NCBI RefSeq assembly: GCF_036711975.1
Contig: NC_091973.1
Span: 3,286,001 to 3,350,000 of the forward strand
Source: Onthophagus taurus
Lineage: Eukaryota > Arthropoda > Insecta > Coleoptera > Scarabaeidae
Length of the DNA: 64,000 nt
Direction of reading: 5' to 3'
The notes beneath the pieces were generated by a model. The model searched no databases and was not told the DNA's origin. It saw only the letters and a list, made by a program, of their open reading frames with translations. A program made the translations under genes and the position numbers. Of this stretch, positions 58,701-64,000 are shown one piece after another; position 1 is the stretch's first letter, and each line of letters opens with the position of its first letter.

Positions 58701-61663
58701 ATAAGGAATTCATAAAGTATTATTCCCATCGACCACCAATCCACGGGTTTTCCATAACCTTGACGCAAAATTACTTCTGGGGCGATATACTCAGGCGTAC
58801 CAAATACTTGTTTATCAGAAAACTGTTTTGTTTCGCAATCAATGTACCCCTCATATAAATTTGTAGCAACTAAAAAAAGCAAATAATAAAACGATTTTTT
58901 AAAACAGTCATAAAAAATATTTACGTGACATTAAGCCCATTTTGCTTAACCCAAAATCGGTGAGTTTGATATGCCCCAAAGCGGTAATTAAAAGACTAAA
59001 AATAAAAAAATTAAATATTCTCATTAAAAAAAAATATTAATTCTTTTTACTTATCAGGCTTAAGATCCCTATGTACAATTCCATAACTATGTAAATATTC
59101 AACAGCGAGTACAGTTTCCGCGAAATAAAATCTTGCCATATCGGGCGGAAGAGGGCCGGTATTTCGCAATAAACTGGCGCAATCTCCGCCTTCAACATAC
59201 TCCATAACCAAACATAAATGTTTTTTTGTTTCAAAGCTACAATACATGCTAACAACGAATGGGTTGTCCGCGAAACTGAGAATATCTCTTTCAGCGAAAA
59301 CTTGCTCGACTTGATTGCGTAACATAAGGTTGTTTTTATTGATTTTTTTCATTGCGAATCTCTGTCGGGTTTGTTTGTGTTTGACAAGATATACGGCGCC
59401 GTAAGCGCCGTTTGAAATAAGTTTGATTACTTCAAAATTCTGTTCGCTGGGTACCGTCGAGCCGAACTTTTTACAATTTGGCGTTGAAGTAAGACAAACT
59501 GCCGCGGAACGTGCATCTCCCGACGGCCAATTGCAATCTCGAAGTTCGCGTTGTAATTCGGCAATGGGATCTCGGTTCAACCCCAGCTTTTGAATGATAT
59601 ATTGCGGAATATCAGCTTTAATACCCTGTGTAACCTTGACTTGGCCTTCAGCCGCCTCTAAAAAGTGATAAAATTCTTCCGGGTCGAATTCTAAGCACTC
59701 AAGAAGTCGAGCGGGTCTAGAAATAATTAAAAGAAGCTTTTTTATTATTCCTGTAACCTGCGTAGCGGCTTCTTCTGATTTTTCTTTGGTCTCGGTTAGT
59801 AAGCGCTCCAAATTTTCGGACATCTCGTAAAAATATCGACTGGTTATTAATTTATTGTGAGATTTATTCAAACAATCTCTAGCCATCTCGAGTACTTGGT
59901 GGTGAACGAATCTAACGATCGGTAAAAAATCACAGTTTTCTTCCGCGTCGACCAATTTATGTTCCTCTATAAAATTTCCCAACCGCTCTTCCATTTGTTG
60001 CGTTGCCTTCGGAAATCGCTCTTTATATAGTACGTTCATCATAGATATTTCATTATCGACAATTGGAGATCTACTCGGACTACTCAGACTTCGAGAACGC
60101 GGCCTATGCAAGGGTGACCTGTGCGTAACCGTTTCGTCATAATTAATACCGGGTAATGACGTGTTACTTTCGTTACTGGAGAAATGATGTGTCAATAAGC
60201 GCATATCGTCCGATGTCGGAAAATGGGGTAGTTGGTGCAACTTCTCGTGGCTCGAGCATTTTGATGACATGTTCGAGCTCCCAGGAGTTGTACCGTAACC
60301 GGACGAAGGCAACGATGCTACTGACCATCGTCTACCATCGCCCCTGTACCCCACGGGTATCCTAAAATAAAACAGATTTTAGTAATTATAATTATTTAAC
60401 ATAAAATGATATTATATATATACCGTTTTATCGGGACGAAAGAAAAGTTTAAATAACTCGAATGAGTACGTGGACTGTCTATTGGGCTCCCACATATTGG
60501 TGAATGAGATCTAGGTAATGTAGGTGATGTATTCGCCACAAAACTTAGTCTGTGTACTACCGCTGGTCTACTATTTCTTCTTCCAATCCACACATCCTTC
60601 TAAGAAATTTATTAAATAAAAATGAAATAAATTTATTCTTACGTACCATATTTGCGGATAAGGATGGTGCCGATTTTCCAAGGGCAGAATTGTGGAAACG
60701 CACTAGATTGGAATGGGGCACGGGTTGTGCGTCTAACAAAACAAAGATCATCTCGTTATAAACTTGTAGAAAATTAAGATTATTAAAAGACAATTTGCGT
60801 AGAACCTCCGACTTTGACCATTACACGTCCGCTAAAAGACTGCCGGTTAAAATTAACTCGTTTAAAAATGTGGCAGTCGTGAAGGAAGGTGTATATCGAA
60901 TATGCGTGCAAATCCATCGCCAATAAATCATCTATTATTGTACGGTATAGTGAATATAAGCTTAAGAATTTCGATTGAAAATTTTGTTATCAAATTTTTA
61001 TTGAATAATCTTCCGGATATGAAACAATTAATAACATATTTATTAATCACTAAAATAATTTGTAAAATCCAAAATTACGTACATGTACGAGCTCGATATA
61101 ACCGTAAATTATGTTTTATGGCTACCGTTTTGGCTTCCTTTGTTAAGTCCAATCTTATGTTGGTGTAAATCTTATTTATAGGATCATGAAAACACTTGTT
61201 TTACAAATTTTCCTAAACATCTTTCTTTAAAGATTTACAAACAATAAATATATTTGTTTTGTCCAAATATTACTCATCAATTCCAAAAGTCTTTTTTTGA
61301 TAACATCTATGTTGGGTATTATACAATATTTACACCTAATTAGGATATAAACAACGCGCAGTACCACGATATCTATCTTTAGATTTCGTTGGGAGTTTGC
61401 AATACTAAAAAGCTACTCTTAATATTATTATGAAATTAGAGTTGACAAAAATATTTACATGGAATACAAGTATAAACAAACATTGTTTTGCGTCTTATAA
61501 ATAGTATTGTACCTGCGTTGGGCGCCCCCTGGGTATGGGCAGAGCCGTGGTGCCAACATTTGGGTTTTTGCTGTTGGGGCGTAGAGGCCGGCTCGTCGAA
61601 GACGAGAACCCTCGCCGAATTTGAACGCGTCCGCTGCTTAGCCCCCTTGTTGTTGTCTTCCAT
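55744..61663 (-). CDS. dop: MAST-family serine/threonine kinase (drop out type)
   Basis: Eleven coding exons in reading order: 61,513-61,663; 60,647-60,732; 60,424-60,599; 59,051-60,361; 58,925-58,995; 58,642-58,869; 57,905-58,586; 57,464-57,609; 57,181-57,410; 56,804-57,133; 55,744-56,751. They total 4,419 nt, 1,472 aa, all phases matching. A MAST-specific N-terminal region runs to about residue 440 ([18 protein letters not shown]). The AGC-type kinase domain starts at about 447: GAYGAV loop, lysine 476 in FAMK, HRDLKPDN (D570), DFG (588-590), [11 protein letters not shown], then a C-terminal extension. One PDZ domain lies at about 992-1080 ([14 protein letters not shown]). The tail is Ser/Pro-rich. 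Insects usually have one MAST gene; in flies it is dop, needed for dynein-dependent transport and membrane growth at cellularisation. Fly naming is by homology. Confidence 0.96.
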
Positions 61664-62350
61664 CTATGGCGATTCACATAATCGGCACTCGATCAAAAAG
61701 GAGGTGGAGGCGGAGGTGAACCGAGGGACCAGGTGGAGGAGGAGAAGAAGGATAACGACGAAAAATCGTCGACTACCACCGCGTCGTCGACTCACCACCC
61801 CGAAGAGGAATACATCGGCGTCGGCCGACGTCCATTTCGACCGCACGTCTCATCCGACATACATACACATGTATATAGATATACGTGTAACGTATATAAC
61901 GTAGACGACGTCGTCTACGAACAGCTGCGATTGAACAACTGGACGCACGCGCACCGTTCAGGCTGCTGCTGTCTACGAAAGTTAACCCTGACACCGTTCT
62001 GTTTACCTTTCCCGTTTGTCCCAACCCACGGCCCTCGACTCTCGGTTACCAACTTCTCTGACCCCGTTCACCCCCGCACCATTCGACGCGGTTAGAGCCA
62101 CTGCCCGAGATCGCCTTTGTTTTGTGCTATTTTCGACCCTAAAGGACCTTAGAGGGGCCCTAACTAACGCAAGAGGCCGCTTTACGACGGCGGCGGTATC
62201 GATCGTTTCTGACAAAAACGAATGGCGATATCCGTTTATCCGACATGCAACAAGTAATACCGATAGACATCAGCTCATTTACGTCAGCTTTATTCTTACA
62301 ATTCCTAACGTGAATTTTTTTTTGATATTCGCGAACAATTCACGCTAAGC
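61664..62350 (-). promoter_or_regulatory. Leader and promoter region of the MAST kinase
   Basis: GC-rich block directly upstream of the kinase start codon. Many short frames are open on both strands without motifs. ATG at 61,675-61,677 in another frame (MNRHRW...) lies just upstream of the main start and overlaps it, so it could act as an upstream ORF. The transcription start is unknown. Confidence 0.35.
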
Positions 62351-64000
62351 CGTTCGCTAACAAACTGATCTTATCATGTCAAATAGGTATCTTTAGTTGC
62401 CTAATCAGCACTACTGTTTTTCAATGTAATCAACAAAATATTTTGTAATAACTCCAATTTATAGAGATTAAGTTTCTATCGTTTCTCAAGAATAACTTTG
62501 TTATTGCAAACCAGTTGATAATAATTCAATGTTATCTAAGCATATCGATATGAGATTATCAAATTGCTCAAATTGAATTCGTAATGAATGAAAAGTGACG
62601 AAGCAATTTCAATTTAAGATCTTAAGTAATGACGATATGCAACCTAGTTAGCACACAACAAAACTATTACTTTAAAATGGAGTTGGATTTTTGCAAGGAT
62701 ATAGATATGAATAAATGATTTTTGGTCCAGTGAGATATTTATTCTGGCATCGACATATACACAAAATTGTTGTAGAATATGACGAGGAGGATGAATGCGA
62801 AAAATTTTATTATGTAGCAGGAACAGTTAAGTCGTAGTATAAAATAAGATTTCTATTGTTTTCTTAAACTACCTACCTCCAAGAATCTTAAGGATCGATT
62901 TTAATTTAAGGTTTTAGGTATTTAAGTGACAAAAGTGTATTAGATCAATAAAACGACAAGAAAAATTTTTACATATTATACATACATATAAATTCGACAA
63001 CTAAATACATACATCACATCACTGCTAAGACAAAAAAAAATGTTAGCGCACGTTAGTCGAGGGAGGGGTTGTTTTTAGGTAGTTTTCTGTTATTAAAAAA
63101 AATCAGAACAATGCTTGTCAGAAGAAATGCGTGTTCCGTGCGAAACGTCTGCGAGACATGTTTGTCTTTTTCTATACGAACATGTTTGGCCGCTTACAAT
63201 ATTAAAATAAAGAGATCAAGCTGTCGTTTGTTACAGTCCGAGGCGCCTCCACCTCATTTTCCCTTGGCGGTATTTTTGTTGTATTTTTTACAATAAAATA
63301 CAAGTCCATTACAACTATGCTAATCACTCACAAACTACAATTAAAAAAAATGTATCTAAAAATTAATCTAGAAATGGGTAACGGTTCGTTTACCCATCGT
63401 CGAATCGACGACACACGTGTCAAATCAGCTCGAGAGGAAAAGAAAGACGTAAAAGGAAAACATATTGAATACGGCAGTGAGTTATTATTTTTATTATTCC
63501 GTTTCCGCGAGTGTTTTTTGTTTGTTTAAACCTTTGGCTTATTTATGTACAGACCTACGCGCGCGCGTAGCTCTAATCACCCGGCAAACTAAAACACTGG
63601 GCTCATAGAGATACTTTCAGACTTTCAGAAACTAATGAGGATGTCCGACGCGGATACGCAAATGCGCGGATATGCGGAATCACGGTTAACGGGGAGGGAT
63701 GGGTTGGAGATGATAGAAAGCAAGTTGTTTACGAAACTCTTAAAAATCCTTATACATTATTATCGTTATTTACAGCGTATATACTCGTTACACGTGCAAC
63801 TTAGCAGAATACAACAATATCTATAGGCACTATCTGCACATAGCTAATGTAACACATATCACCAAACTCTCTTCATTCGTGATAACTTTTCCCTATCATA
63901 AAAACTGACTTCGATTTATAACCATTACTTTTTTTTGGGGATTATATTTTCGTCATACTACGCCTATCTAGTATTAATTACAAAAAAATTAATTAAACGC
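62351..64000. other. Non-coding stretch at right edge, nothing recognised
   Basis: AT-rich, with short open frames at 63,069-63,296, 63,317-63,529 and 63,635-63,826 that show no family motif or splice context. Confidence 0.5.

Overview
The window is a piece of an insect nuclear genome. It holds spliced genes with short GT-AG introns, AT-rich spacers, tandem satellites and fold-back elements, and its four protein genes match conserved metazoan or insect families. A beetle is plausible, but the sequence alone does not prove the order.

Layout. Positions 1-25,500 contain no gene I can name. They hold mixed GC- and AT-rich non-coding DNA, probably upstream sequence of trh, with several inserted repeats: fold-back elements at 4,077-4,676, 6,137-6,417, 18,414-18,870 and 22,577-22,720; a decayed Penelope-like retroelement at about 14,862-15,780; an interspersed repeat at 7,537 and 10,345; and a 212-bp tandem array at 21,699-22,512. 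Next comes trachealess (trh, bHLH-PAS) on the plus strand. Its ten coding exons (25,576-40,007) join into an uninterrupted 811-codon frame. Intron 1 holds a 4.2-kb satellite of 304-bp units, intron 2 a 127-bp palindrome array, and intron 5 a 373-bp fold-back element.

The other three genes are on the minus strand. PRL-1 phosphatase (CDS 43,857-44,546, 172 aa) converges on trh across a 146-bp satellite and appears to carry a spliced 31-codon upstream ORF in its leader. An Oatp/SLCO transporter (49,208-53,290, nine coding exons, 878 aa) follows. Then comes a MAST-family kinase, the drop out (dop) type (55,744-61,663, eleven coding exons, 1,472 aa). For each of the four genes, every junction I placed keeps the frame and the total is a multiple of three.

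The four genes are not an operon or a pathway. trh is a developmental transcription factor, PRL-1 a prenylated phosphatase, Oatp a membrane importer and MAST a cytoskeleton-linked kinase. The most unusual material is the proposed PRL-1 leader ORF, two unrelated satellites that both show three-monomer higher-order periodicity, and two places where the spacer between palindrome arms has been inverted.
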